Positions 5,559 to 6,207 of a stretch of DNA of 6,207 nucleotides are shown one piece after another. The stretch is from contig PLWR01000483.1 of the NCBI GenBank assembly GCA_003165615.1, positions 1 to 6,207 of the forward strand, written 5' to 3'. The first letter of the stretch is position 1. Each line of letters begins with the position of its first letter. The DNA comes from Acidobacteriota bacterium (GTDB taxonomy: Bacteria; Acidobacteriota; Terriglobia; UBA7540). The notes beneath the pieces are model-generated. The model did no database searches. It worked only from the letters and a program-made list of their open reading frames with translations, and was not told the origin of the DNA. The position numbers and the translations under genes are program-made.

Positions 5559-6207
5559 TAAGCCTTGGAACCGACCGTAAACAACTGCAAGGCCTGGTCA
5601 ATCCCTTTCACGGCAACGGGGGGAAGCGCCCGTCCCCCGTCTACTCCCGATTCGCTATATGTACGTTGGGAAATCAGGACGCGCGTGCCGAGAGATTTAT
5701 TGAGTTGCTCAATGCGCGAAGAGCGATTCACCGGGTCCCCGATCACGGTGTACTCCAGCCGGTCGGCAGAGCCGACGTTGCCGGCGATGACCTCACCGCT
5801 GTCGATGCCGATCCCGACATCCATGGGCAGCTCGCCGCAGTCGGTCAGTTCGTGGTTGAGGACGGCCAGTTCGCGTTCCATCTGAAGCGCTGCTTCCACC
5901 GCGCGCCGCGCGTGGTCGAGGTGATGGACGGGCGCGCCGAAAACCGCCAGAAATCCGTCACCGAGAAATTTGTTTATCGTGCCACCCTGGCCGCGAATGG
6001 CCGCCGTCATGCGCCCAAAGAACCGATTGAGCCGGCTCACCACCTCGCGGGGGCTGCGTGTGGCGCTGAAGCGGGTGAAATCGCGGATATCGCAAAAGAG
6101 AATGGACACCTGGAGCGCTTCGCCTTGCAAGGCCACACGCCCTTCCAGAATTGCGCGCGAAACCTCCGGGCTGAGATAAACTCCGAACAAATCGCGAATG
6201 CGCTGGC
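5558..6207 (-). CDS. Class III adenylate/guanylate cyclase, catalytic domain (5' end beyond window)
   Basis: The frame is open through the right edge. The first complete codons read QRIRDLFGVYLSPEV, the usual lead-in to a CHD domain, so the N-terminal sensor part is missing and the TTG at 6190 is internal. Numbered from that TTG, the catalytic domain spans about 26-205. Metal-binding aspartates are D34 (LFCDIRDFT) and D78 (NKFLGDGFLAVFGAP). The purine-contacting Lys is K74, and the partner position is T148 in LEYTVIGD rather than Asp. The transition-state pair is N155 and R159 (DPVNRSSRIE). All catalytic residues are present, so it should make a cyclic nucleotide, most likely cAMP, as a homodimer. 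The Thr places it in the class IIIb type. The sensory input domain and membrane location cannot be seen. It ends in TAATG with the small ORF downstream. Confidence 0.95.
   Translation of the reverse strand, partial: QRIRDLFGVYLSPEVSRAILEGRVALQGEALQVSILFCDIRDFTRFSATRSPREVVSRLNRFFGRMTAAIRGQGGTINKFLGDGFLAVFGAPVHHLDHARRAVEAALQMERELAVLNHELTDCGELPMDVGIGIDSGEVIAGNVGSADRLEYTVIGDPVNRSSRIEQLNKSLGTRVLISQRTYSESGVDGGRALPPVAVKGIDQALQLFTVGSKA

Noticed and set aside
5502..5561. Short plus-strand peptide MEELLNEAEAFGLKAVLPH
   Set aside because: It looks protein-like, but it is only 19 codons, lies antisense to the small coupled ORF and has no ribosome-binding site.

Overview
The window looks like chromosomal DNA from a GC-rich, free-living bacterium, most probably Acidobacteriota or a similar soil lineage. 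The pointers are a secreted CRTAC1/UnbV-type beta-propeller protein, a class III nucleotide cyclase, a solitary MazEF-type toxin-antitoxin pair, and hairpin repeats between genes. This assignment is inference; there is no rRNA or other phylogenetic marker here.

Every supported gene lies on the minus strand, so transcription runs from the right edge to the left. In that order: (1) the C-terminal catalytic part of a class III adenylate/guanylate cyclase, cut by the right edge (5558-6207). (2) A small ORF joined to it by TAATG (5328-5558), whose 3' half runs through a nested inverted repeat (5347-5427). (3) An MFS exporter of the EntS/MFS_3 type (3717-5126). (4) A dienelactone-hydrolase family enzyme (2928-3659), 57 bp further on. 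(5) A 22-bp perfect hairpin (2844-2890). (6) A two-domain VOC/glyoxalase-fold protein (1956-2753). (7) A gene-free stretch (1643-1955). (8) A ribbon-helix-helix antitoxin overlapping a MazF-like RNase toxin (1068-1642). (9) The N-terminal 273 residues of an exported FG-GAP/VCBS-repeat CRTAC1 protein, cut by the left edge (1-820).

The MFS, hydrolase and VOC genes may form a loose small-molecule detoxification/export neighbourhood, but the gaps and repeats between them make one operon uncertain beyond MFS-hydrolase. The toxin and antitoxin clearly form one transcription unit, with a probably leaderless promoter and a small palindrome over the start codon.

I see no mobile element, CRISPR array, tRNA or rRNA, and no convincing new multi-gene system. 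The features most worth a second look are the three different repeat types at the 3' ends of three consecutive genes, the cyclase's Thr-type (class IIIb) active site, and the compact antitoxin promoter.
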